DNA of 64,000 nucleotides from Beroe forskalii (lineage: Eukaryota > Ctenophora > Nuda > Beroida > Beroidae). The notes under the pieces are model-generated. The model was not told the origin of the DNA. It ran no database searches and worked only from the letters and a program-made list of their open reading frames with translations. How positions within the stretch are numbered: the first letter of the stretch is position 1; each line of letters starts with the position of its first letter. The position numbers were made by a program, and so were the translations under genes. This document shows positions 23,270 to 33,506 of this stretch, piece after piece. The stretch is from assembly GCA_011033025.1 (NCBI GenBank), contig WFMF01000175.1, positions 124,001 to 188,000 on the forward strand, written 5' to 3'.

Positions 23270-26200
23270 ATGTTGCTCGTGTTGCTTTCACTGGTACTAG
23301 AGTCCGTGTCAGGAGGAACGTTTTACTTGTTAGACGAGGACGGGGAGCGAACGAATGATGGACTTCTTATTGCAGACAAAGTGGGATCAGATCGGGTGAG
23401 TATCCCAATGAAGGACGAGTTATTGCTATCGGAGGGGCGGAGGCTATTTACTTATTCAATTGAACCGTGCCTGGTATTCCAAAATAGTTTGGAATGTTTG
23501 GAGATACGTCCAACCTGATCACCATCAGTTTGGTCTCTGATTGGTCAATGTTTTAGTTAGATCCACAAACAATTCTAAAAACGTAACAGAGTAAGGATTC
23601 CTAGTGACTTAGCTGTGTTATAATACATCACAAGTGAGGTCATCTAATTTATTCATATGGTGACAGGAATAATAGTTACAAGGCTTCACCTATTAGTCAG
23701 GGGTGAAATGGAAATCCGTTGGCTTTGAATGTTAAAAGCGATTTAGCAACTGGATATGTTATTTAAGACCCTAAGGAAGCTAACTTGACTTGTCGTCAAT
23801 TTTGTATCAGCCTACCACACTTTTTTGACCACGCCCATTTTGGCGCTAGAGGGAAAATAACCATAACTTCGGTTCTTTTTGAGTTGAGAGCAAACGTTCC
23901 ACCTTAAAATGACCGCAATGGCCACATTATGCCAGACGGATGATGGTTCCAAAGCCCTAGGACCCTCCGTTTTCGAGTTACAGCCCAAAAACTGATTTTC
24001 CATCACTCGCGAGGCAGCGCCCTGTGAAAAATGTAACTTTGGTTCCTTTTCGAGTTGGGAGCAAACGAACCACCTTAAAATGATCGCAATCAGCACATTA
24101 TAGGGGGTAGGTAATAATACTGAAGCCTTGGGATCTTCTGTTTTGGATTAATTTCTCAATAAAAAGAATTTAAATTATGTAATTTGCGGATTGGGATGTT
24201 TGATATAAGTCGCATGATAAATTTATTTTTAACCGAGGTTTCTTGAAATTTTGATTGACAATTTTGCGACAATTTTGCTCTTTAAGGGAGTCTTTAAATA
24301 AGATTCAAGGCATAACACACCCCAATCAACTCGTAGCATACCCCTATCTACTCTTAGCACACCCCTTTCAACTTGTTGCATACCACTATCCACTCGTAGC
24401 ATACCCCTGTCAACTCATAACATACTCCTATCAACTCATAACACACCCCAATCAACCCATAACACACCCCTACGGAAGTTTCAAATCGTAGCATACCCCC
24501 ATCAACTCATAACATACCCAAACCACTCATAACCCACCCCTCTGCACCTATAAGCCATCCCTCTCAACTCATACCATACCCCTATCAACTCATCACACAC
24601 CCCTATCAACTCATACCATACACCTATCAACTCATAACACACCCCTATCACCTCATAACACAGCCATATCAACTCATAACACACCCTATCAACACTTAGC
24701 ATACCCCTCTCAACTCATAACACACCCAAGTCAACTCATAACATACCCCAATCAACTCATTACAAACCCCAATCAACTCTTAACACACCCCAGTCAAATA
24801 ATAACATACCCCAATCAACTCATAACATTCACCTACCAACTTATAACATACCCATATCAACTCATAACATACCCCAATAAACTCATAACATGGCCCTATC
24901 AACTCATAACATACCCCTATCACCTCATAACACACCCATATCAACTCCTAACACACCCCTATCAACTCGTAGCATACCCCTATAAACTCAAAACACCCCC
25001 AGTCAACTCATAACATACCCCGATCATCACATTATATATACCCCAATCAGCTCATAACATGCCCCTATCAACTCTTTACACACCCCTATCAACTCGTAAA
25101 ATACCCCTCTCAACTCATAACATGCCCTATCAACTCATAACATACCCCTATCACCTCATAACACACCCATATCAACTCCTAACACACCCCTATCAACTCG
25201 TAGCATACCCCTATAAACTCAAAACACCCCCCAGTCAACTCATAACATATCCCGATCATCACATTATATATACCCCAATCAGCTCATAACATGCCCCTAT
25301 CAACTCTTTACACACCCCTATCAACTCGTAAAATACCCCTCTCAACTCATAACATGCCCCTATAAACTTATAACACCCCTATCAACTCTTAGCATACCCC
25401 TCTCAACTCATAGCACACCCCTCTCAACTCATAACACACCCCTATCAACTGATAACATACCCAAATCAACTCTCAACATGCCCCGATCAACTCTTTACAC
25501 ACCCCTATCAACTCGTAGCATACCCTATCAACTCGATAATACACCCCTATCAACTCATAACATGCCCCTATCAACTCGTAGCATACCCCTCTCAACTCAT
25601 AACATGCCCCTATCAACTCATAACACCCCTATCAACTCTAAGCATACCCCTCTCAACTCATAACACACACCAGTCAACTCATATCATACCCCAATCAACT
25701 CATAACCTACCCCTATCATCTCATAACACACCCCTATCAACTCGCAGCATACCTCTCTCAACTCATAACATGCCCCTATCAACTCATAACACCTCTATCA
25801 ACTCTAAGCATACCCCTCTCAACTCATACCACACACCAGTCAACTCATAACACACCCCTATCAACTCATAACATACCCCTATCAACTTATAACAGACCCC
25901 AGTCAACTATCTATCTATCAAAAATTGTTATGAGTCAATAGGGGCATGTTATGAGTTGAGAGGGGTATGCTACGAGTTGATAGGGGTGTGTTTTGCGTTG
26001 ATAGGGGTACGTTATGAGTTGATTAGGGTATGTTATGAGTTGATAGGGGTGTGTTATGAGTTGAGAGGGGTATGCTAAGAGTTAATAGGGGTATGTTATG
26101 AGTTGACTGGGGTAAAGCAGGACTTGAGAGGGGTATGCTATGATAGGGGTGTTATGAGTCGGCATGTTATGAGTTGAGAGGGGTATGCTACGAGTTGATA

Positions 26201-29200
26201 GGGGTGTGTAAAGAGTAAATTGGGGTATGTTATGAGTTGATTGGGGGTATGTAATGTGATGATTGGGGTATGTTATGAGTTGAGAGGGGTATGCTACGAA
26301 TTGATAGGGGTGTGTTAGGAGTAGATAGGGGCGTGATATGAGGTGATATGTGTATGTTATGAGTTTATTGGGGTTTGTTACGAGTTGATATGGGTACGTT
26401 ATGAGTTGATAGGTGTATGTTATGAGTTTATTGGGGTATGTTATGAGTTGATAGGTGTATGTTACGAGTTGATAGGTGTATGTTACGAGTTGATAGGTGT
26501 ATGTTATGAGTTGATTGGGGTATGTTATGAGTGGTTTGGGTATGTGATGAGTTGATGGGGGTATGCTACGATTTGAAACTTCCGTAGGGGTGTGTTATGG
26601 GTTGATTGGGGTGTGTTATGAGTTGATTGGGGTATGTTATGAGTTGACTGGGGTGTGTTAAGAGTTGATTGGGGTTTGTTATGAGTTGATTGGGTATATT
26701 ATGAGTTGACTTGGGTGTGTTATGAGTTGAGAGGGGTATGCTAAGCGTTGATAGGGTGTGTTATGAGTTGATATGGGTGTGTTATGAGGTGATAGGGGTG
26801 TGTTATGAGTTGATAGGTGTATGGTATGAGTTGAGAGGGATGGCTTATAGGTGCAGAGGGGTGGGTTATGAGTGGATTGGGGTATGTTATGAGTTGATGG
26901 GGGTATGCTACAATTTGATACTTCCGTAGGGGTGTGTTATGGGTTGATTGGGGTGTGTTATGAGTTGATAGGAGTATGCAACAAGTTGAAAGGGGTATGC
27001 TAAGAGTAGATAGGGGTATGCTACGAGTTGATTGGGGTGTGTTATGCCTTTAATCTTATTTAAAGACTCCCTTAAAGAGCAGTTTATCTTGTCGCAAAAT
27101 TGTCAATCAAAATTTCAAGAAACCTCGGTTAAAAATAAATTTATCATGCGACTTATATCAAACATCCCAATCCGCAAATTACATAATTTAAATTCTTTTT
27201 ATTGAGAAATTAATCCAAAACAGAAGATCCCAAGGCTTCAGTACTATTACCTACCCCCTATAATGTGCTGATTGCGATCATTTTAAGGTGGTTCGTTTGC
27301 TCCCAACTCGAAAAGGAACCAAAGTTACATTTTTCACAGGGCGCTGCCTCGCAAGTGATGGAAAATCAGTTTTTGGGCTGTAACTCGAAAACGGAAGGTC
27401 CTAGGGCTTTGGAACCATCATCCGTCTGGCATAATGTGGCCATTGTGGTCATTTTAAGGTGGAACGTTTGCTCTCAACTCCAAAAAGAACCGAAGTTATG
27501 GTTATTTTCCTACGCGCAAAATGGGCGTGGTCAAAAAAGGGTGTGGTCGGCTGATACAAAATTGACGACAAGTCAAGTTAGCTTCCTTAGGGTCCCAAAT
27601 AACACATCCAGTCGCCAAATCGCTTCCAACATTCAAAGCCAACGGATTTAGATATTCGACCAATTCATCCCTGACTATATTTTAAACGTCCTTTCACAAG
27701 CACTGGGTGAATGCAGAGGCACAATTTCAAAGGATTCAGAATCATTTCATATTGAAACGTGGCATCTTTAAAATTTCATTTTCATGCTTCACAAAGCTAT
27801 TTTCTTCCCAGAAAGCACAGAAATTCACACCACACATCTGTGAACCTGTAAGTCTTTACGGTCATTATGGTGTGTAGATAAACATCAAACAACTGCAAAC
27901 CGGGTTTTATCCAAATATCAATAAATAGCGTACACGAAGTAGTGAAAACTGAAAAGTTGGGGAGCAGTGCATCGGAAGGGGCTTGAACCCTTATCTTCCT
28001 GATCCTCCGATTTTAGTAAACCCTAAATTCTGACATTCCCTGTAATTGAACTCACTTCAGCTAACCCATTGTATCTGATTCCCAGACGGGTGCCGTGTGT
28101 GATGACCAGTTTGACGGGATCGCCGCCAAAGTGATCTGTAAGAAGATGGGCTACAACGCCACACTCGGCTTCTCCTCAGGCAGGAACGACTGGAGGAATG
28201 TGCAGGGTCAATACGATTACGTGTTAGATGACGTCACGTGTTATGCAGCAGGTGAGTTGGAGTGGTAGCTATGGTTAGAGTGGTTTTTGGTTGCTATGGT
28301 TAGAGTGGTTACTATGGTTAGAGTGGTTGCTATGGTTAGAGTGGTTGCTATGGTTACAGTGGTTGCTATGGTTACAGTGGTTGCTATGGTTAGTGGTTGC
28401 TATGGTTAGAGTGGTTGCTATGATTAGAGTGGTTTTTGGTTGTTATGGTTAGAGTGGTTACTATGGTTAGAGTGGTCAATACGGCTAAATTGGTCGCTAT
28501 GTTTAGAGTGGTTGCTAAGGTTAGAGTGGTTGCTATGGTTAGAGTGGTAAGAGTGGTTGCGACTTGCTGATTGCCATGGTTATTGGTTGCTATGGTTAGA
28601 GTGGTAACTTCAGTTATTAGAGTGGTTACTGTGGTTAGAGTGGTTACTATGGCTAGATTGCTTAAGATGGTTAAGTGGTTACTATGATTATTTGTTACCG
28701 GAAAGTAAGTTCTAGTGGTAATTTGTTTTATAACCAAGGCCATGCCTTACAAAGGTAAGTTCACGCTACCATGGATGGGAGAAATTTTAGAATTGTAAGC
28801 TTTCGCTATGAAACGCTGACGTTTGAAATAATTAAATGCTATCAGAGTTCAATATGCCAGCTAATTCCCACTAAATCCCCGCAGCACGACCCTTTGACAA
28901 CTGCAACTTCGTTCTGTACGCTGACTGCACCCAGTTCGTTGAACAGGTATAAGGGATGGTTCACATGACACGTAGTCAGATAAGGGTGCTCTCTAGCAAC
29001 TTCTTGTTACTCCCTAGCAACTTCTTGCAACTCCCTAGCAACCTCGTGGTACTCTCTAGAAACTTCTTGCTACTCTCTAGCAACTTCTTGTTACTCCCTA
29101 GCAACTTCTTGTTACTCCCCATCAACTTCTTGTAACTCCCTAACAACGTCTTGCTTTCCTACTTCCCTAGCAACTTCTTAACCCCCTAGACAGCTCTTCT

Positions 29201-32200
29201 AGACAGCTCTTCTCCTCCAGGTATTTCTGGGATGTAAGTGTGAAGGGGACACCTACATGAGACCAGACTATGAGGGGTGTGCCGTGTGTCCTGAGGGAGC
29301 AACGGCATTGGAGAGTGACCCGATGAAGTGTGTCTGTCCACCTGGCCAACATTGGTATAATTCCAAGTAAGTGTCTGTTAACCAGGACAACATTGGCAGG
29401 ATTCCAAGTAAGTGTCTGTCCACCAGGACAACATTGGCATGATTCCAAGTAAGTGTCTGTCCACCTGAACTACATTGGCAGGATTCCAAGTAAGTGTCTG
29501 TCCACCAGGACAACATTGGCAGGATTCCAAGTAAGTGTCTGTCCACCTGGACAACATTGGCAGGATTCCAAGTAAGTGTCTGTCCACCTGGCCAACATTG
29601 GTATAATTCCAAGTAAGTGTATGTTCACCAGGACTACATTGGCAGGATTCCAAGTTAGTATCGTGATCAATTACAGATCACTGATAATTAAGTGATAAAT
29701 AACTAGTCGCCAGGATTGATTGGTCTTGTTATTCATGGTTTGTTTCAAGTGTGAAGAATGTCCCAAGAACACGTACAAACCTCTGAGTAACCCCTGCTTG
29801 TTTTAGGTGTGAAGCATGTCCTGAGAACACGTACAAACCCCTGAGTGACCCCTGCTTGTTTTAGGTGTGAAGCATGTCCTGAGAACACGTACAAACCCCT
29901 GAGTAACTCCCTGCTCGTTTCAGGTGTGAAGCATGTCCTGAGAACACGTACAAACCCCTGAGTAACTCATCCTTGTTTTAGGTGTGAAGCATGTCCCAAG
30001 AACACGTACAAACCCCTGAGTAACCCCCCTGCTTGTTTCAGGTGTGAAGCATGTCCTGAGAACACGTACAAACCCCTGAGTGACCCCTCCCCCTGTACCC
30101 CTTGTCCTGTGTACTCCACTTCGGACCCAGGGGCGGAGTCGTGTTCATGCCCCGCGGGGTTTAAGTGGAGTGAGGGGCGGTGCGTGATGTGTTCTGAGGG
30201 CAGCATCAGTCAGCCGGGCAGTGATGCGTGCTACAGGTGAGACAACAGCTAATCGTGTCATGATTTCCCTCTCAAAACATTTCCCAACCAGCCGACGGTA
30301 ATCACATAATATTCGAAAATCGAAAGTTTTTGATATCATGATCTCTCGCATCAGTCAAATGTTTCCAACTTCTCACCCTAAATTTCCTTACCTACTCAAG
30401 AACCAACTCCTTAACTAAAACATTTCCCCACCTAATTAAAACCTAATTATACCTAATCTATAATCAACTCCCCAGTTGTCCTGTAGGATCGCGGGCTATG
30501 CCCGGTAATGCCGCGTGTAGCTGTAAAGCTGGATCCTACTGGAACTCCACTCACTGCGTCTTCTGTCCGCCCAACCACTACAGCAGCGGGGACTCCTTTA
30601 GCTGCTCCCCCTGCCCTCAAAACACCGTCTCTTTGACAGGTACACAGTGACCTAAAAACACAGTCTCTTTGACAGGTACACAGTGACCTCAAAACACCGT
30701 CTCTTTGACAGGTACACAGTGCCCTCAAAACACAGTCTCTTTGACAGGTACACAGTGCCCTCAAAACACAGTCTCTTTGACAGGTACACAGTGCCCTCAA
30801 AACACCGTCTCTTTGACAGGTACGCAGTGCCCTCAAAACACAGTCTCTTTGACAGGTACACGTCGAGTTACTAGGACAAATCCAGGCTTTTTTCTAGGTT
30901 TAAGAGACAGAGGTTCTCCGAATGTAGATGATATTATATCCAAGGTTTATCAGCTAAACGTATTTGTACTGCGTGTTCGTGTCGATGGTTTCATTTCAAG
31001 ATTGGATCGTGATTGATATATTATAATTAACCCCCCCTTCTCAGGCGCCAGCCACTGCTCAGGGTGTCCCAAATGGCACGTGTGGCGTAGCAACTACACA
31101 TGTGAGCCGTGTGGAGAGGGTGTGGTGGACGGGGCGTGCTCCTGCCCTCCAGGCTACACCAAACGAGGTTTTTACCTAAATGTTTTTTGGGGAAGCCTCA
31201 ATTCCGGCTGGGTCGTGTTATACTTATGTTTTGGCGATAAGTCGGATATGATGCGAGTTCATTCTATAATGAATAATAACTGCTGACAGTACTACGGCAG
31301 TACACCGGGAGATATAAGGGAGTGAAGAGGGATTCCTACTCCCTCTTCACTCCTGTAGGGATTAAACAGGGAGTAGCACTCCCTTTTTACTCCTGTAGGC
31401 CTCCCGCATTAATTATCACGTGACTTATGGGTTTCAATTTTATGTTACGATGAGTTATGACAGTTGGCCCCTAGAATGATCATTATAAGGGTATGACCTT
31501 GAAAACACTACGTACCCCTTTCAGGACAAGTCTGTGTGGAAGAAGGTAACTCAATGAAGCAAACCGGAGCCCCAAAAGACGTTACGGCGATCATTTTGGG
31601 AGTGGTACTCTTTGTTTTCTTAGCTATTGCTGTCCTGCTGCTAATAAAGTGAGTCATTTCATCATCTTCCCTATGTAGATTACGCTTGTCTAATCAAAGG
31701 GCATTTTCTTTTAATGCAAATAAATTCTGCGCTGTTCCTTTAAACATTAAACAAACCAAATGTAAGACACCAATTCTGATAATCGGTTTCTACGAAGGAT
31801 ATTAGCGCAGATTTCCGAGACATTAGAATCCTCCCCTAACTCCGCCTTCTCCCAGGTTCAGGTTCACGATCCGGCGCTCCAAACCCCCCAGCAGTGCCGC
31901 ACCCCTCGTTCCCTACAGCGTGGTCAGAGAATCCGAACACTCCTCCCTTCCCCCGGTCTTCTCCCCCCTCCGGATGGAGGACTCCTCCCCCGAAGGAGAA
32001 GGGGACAGGATATACCACGAACTACACTTCCCTCAGACCCCAGATGATGAGTACGTGGCACCGGACATGGACCCAATGTACGTGCAGAGCGATAGGACTG
32101 ACAGTAATGAGGAGGGGAGGGAGTACCAGGATGTGGATGAGAGCGTGGGGTACTCTGTGTTTTGTGGGGCGGTGGGAGAGACAGAGAGGAGGAATGCGGG

Positions 32201-32234
32201 GGAGATCGAGGATAATATCTACGATAATATCTGA
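23270..32234 (+). CDS. SRCR / ephrin-receptor-like Cys-rich single-pass receptor, nine exons
   Basis: Exons: 23270-23395, 28086-28251, 28885-28946, 29221-29366, 30042-30236, 30476-30639, 31045-31167, 31525-31648, 31856-32234. All phases join without a stop to give 494 residues. Signal peptide MLLVLLSLVLESVSG, then a divergent SRCR domain (residues about 17-118; VCDDQFDGIAAKVICKKMGY, DDVTCY). Next come GCC2/GCC3-type Cys-rich repeats (about 119-330; CVCPPGQHW, CSCPAGFKW, CSCKAGSYW, CSCPPGYTK), a TM helix at about 347-368 (AIILGVVLFVFLAIAVLLL), then a basic stop-transfer and a tail of about 125 residues. The tail carries VPYSVV (ITIM-like), IYHEL, EYVAP, MYVQS, EYQDV, GYSVF and a terminal IYDNI. 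A plasma-membrane recognition receptor signalling through phosphotyrosines is inferred. A start at 23270 gives the signal peptide. Several introns contain repeat arrays that duplicate splice sites; exons 4-9 recur downstream. Confidence 0.88.
23693..27680. mobile_element. 4-kb foldback element within intron 1 of the receptor
   Basis: Unique outer arms (about 23693-24320 and 27045-27680) are near-perfect reverse complements of each other. Inside them a 21-bp minisatellite (ACTCATAACACACCCCTATCA type) runs on the plus strand at 24300-25915 and on the minus strand at 25930-27045, meeting at a short centre near 25920. Each outer arm contains two diverged copies, 170 bp apart, of a segment with GAGCAAACG..CCACCTTAAAATGA. 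No coding capacity is seen. The structure resembles foldback (FB/Galileo-like) elements, whose arms contain tandem repeats; the family is not assigned. Confidence 0.8.
28255..28690 (+). repeat. 18-bp intronic minisatellite after exon 2
   Basis: Irregular copies of TTGCTATGGTTAGAGTGG begin within a few bases of the exon 2 donor (28252 GTGAGT). G-rich on the coding strand, C/A-rich on the other. Confidence 0.85.
28985..29190 (+). repeat. intronic minisatellite before exon 4
   Basis: About ten irregular copies of ACTCCCTAGCAACTTCTTG (19-20 bp) lie directly upstream of the exon 4 acceptor at 29220. Only one copy remains at the matching place in the downstream duplicate (33441). Confidence 0.8.
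29331..29660 (+). repeat. 41-bp array of duplicated splice donors (exon 4 end), copy A
   Basis: The end of exon 4 plus its donor is repeated with an exact 41-bp period. Exon-end positions followed by GTAAGT are 29366, 29407, 29448, 29489, 29530, 29571 and 29612; an eighth at 29653 is degraded to GTTAGT. Passing the first donor meets an immediate TAA (AAG TAA), so only the first site is productive. Confidence 0.92.
29741..30041 (+). repeat. 59-bp array of duplicated splice acceptors (exon 5 start), copy A
   Basis: The unit contains the polypyrimidine tract, the AG and the first 42 or so bases of exon 5. AG acceptors fall at 29806, 29864, 29923, 29981 and 30041; an earlier copy near 29748 has lost its consensus. 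Only the last continues into the full exon. The others lead to frame loss and a stop. Confidence 0.92.
30615..30860 (+). repeat. 36-bp array of duplicated splice donors (exon 6 end), copy A
   Basis: Seven exon ends followed by GTACAC occur at 30639, 30675, 30711, 30747, 30783, 30819 and 30855. The unit would encode TQCPQNTVSLTG, but in this copy the first extension reads CAG TGA, so only the first donor keeps the frame open. Confidence 0.92.
31316..31354 (+). repeat. hairpin in intron 7
   Basis: AGGGAGTGAAGAGGGA and TCCCTCTTCACTCCT are reverse complements around a loop of about 7 bases. Absent from the corresponding intron of the duplicate. Confidence 0.7.
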
Positions 32235-32405
32235 GGATAATATCAACGGTAATATCTGAAGTTGAAGATAATATCTACTGTAATATCTGAGGATAATATC
32301 TACGATAATATCTGAGGATAATATCTACGGTAATATCTGAGATCGAAGACAATATCAACGATAATATCTGAGATCGAGGATAATATCTGAGATCGAGGAT
32401 AATAT
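32205..32405 (+). repeat. 31-bp repeat covering the stop codon, copy A
   Basis: The last codons (EDNIYDNI, stop) and the following bases are repeated in irregular copies into the 3' UTR (GAGGATAATATCTACGGTAA TATCTGA type). Each copy carries its own TGA. Confidence 0.85.
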
Positions 32406-32746
32406 CTAGTTTTACGGTTGAACAGAACAAGACCTGGCTATTGCATCGACAGAATTGAGGATCGATCCTAATAGCGCAGTTCACTAAGACTTGTCGACTA
32501 TTGAGTCGACAACCTACCAAGGCCAACCGACAAAGAGTTAATTCTTGGATTTATTGTGTATGATTGTGACAGTAACAAAAACTTTTAATTTTCACAAAAC
32601 TAAATAGCCATATTATCCATACGAATATATAAAACGTATTGTGTGTGCTCACTTCTCATAGGTCTTATAGTATAGGATAGATGCACAATGTGAAGAATTA
32701 TGGAATGTACCCAGAAAAACTGAGCAGACTTCTATTTTAACTGTAT

Positions 32747-32752
32747 AATAAA
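32747..32752 (+). terminator. polyadenylation signal, receptor copy A
   Basis: AATAAA about 515 bases after the stop. The surrounding 3' UTR is nearly identical in the duplicate. Confidence 0.55.
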
Positions 32753-32925
32753 GTTTTTACGATGCACTGTAACATTAAATTGAATACAGCTTGACATGAT
32801 TTTTATTGATTGGGAATGTTATTGTATTTTGACCACTTTGAATTGATTTGAATTTTACAACCTCTTTTATAATTGCGTTGACTACAATTTCGACAAGGTT
32901 GCATAATTCCAGCCGGAGGATGTTC

Positions 32926-33440
32926 GCGTTAGGTTAGATAAAATTTATTGATTCGAAAAGTTTTTCGTCGCAAAAGTTGTCCTGACGTGGCCGCACTACA
33001 CTAGCGACCGGTCATATACAGGTATAAGAACGGTTTGCAGTGTGGTATTCTTCAACAAAGTTTGTGATAGATTAATATGTTTCAAAAGATAAAATAAAAA
33101 TGTTTCAATGCAGTTCATGCAGGTCTTAGCATGCCAAAATCTGTTTTTCGCCCGATAACTCCGTTCCTAAGAGCATTTTGCAGGGGCATATTTTGTCAAC
33201 AATTGTATACTCGGGCATGCTCATTGCGCACATTTTCCGCCCAAAATGAAGTCTCTACGACCTTCCTGAGCCGAGATACGATTTTTTACATATCAGTCGG
33301 CTATCAGCTAAAAATCGATTTTTCGGCACTTTCCACACTCGGAGGTGTGGAAAGTTCGATTTTTCATGCAAACTATAGAATCCATGCAAAATCGCTTGTG
33401 TAGAATTTGTCCACTTTTAAATCCAATTTTGACTGTATTA
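32926..33440. other. spacer between the duplicated blocks
   Basis: No exon resembling a signal peptide or SRCR domain is found here. A small hairpin (CACTTTCCACAC / GTGTGGAAAGT) lies near 33328-33356. Confidence 0.55.
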
Positions 33441-33506
33441 TAGCAACTTCTTAACCATATACCCCCCCCCCCTAGACAGCTCTTCTTGACAGTATTTATC
33501 CTCCAG

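Larger units (their letters stand above)
29168..32925 (+). repeat. segmental tandem duplication, copy A
   Basis: Covers exons 4-9, their introns, the 3' UTR and the poly(A) signal. It begins at the TAGCAACTTCTTAACC motif and ends at CATAATTCCAGCCGGAGG. The partner block is 33441-37660. Confidence 0.9.

Noticed and set aside
29378-29670. Minus-strand open frames across the donor array
   Set aside because: They are antisense shadows of the 41-bp repeat.
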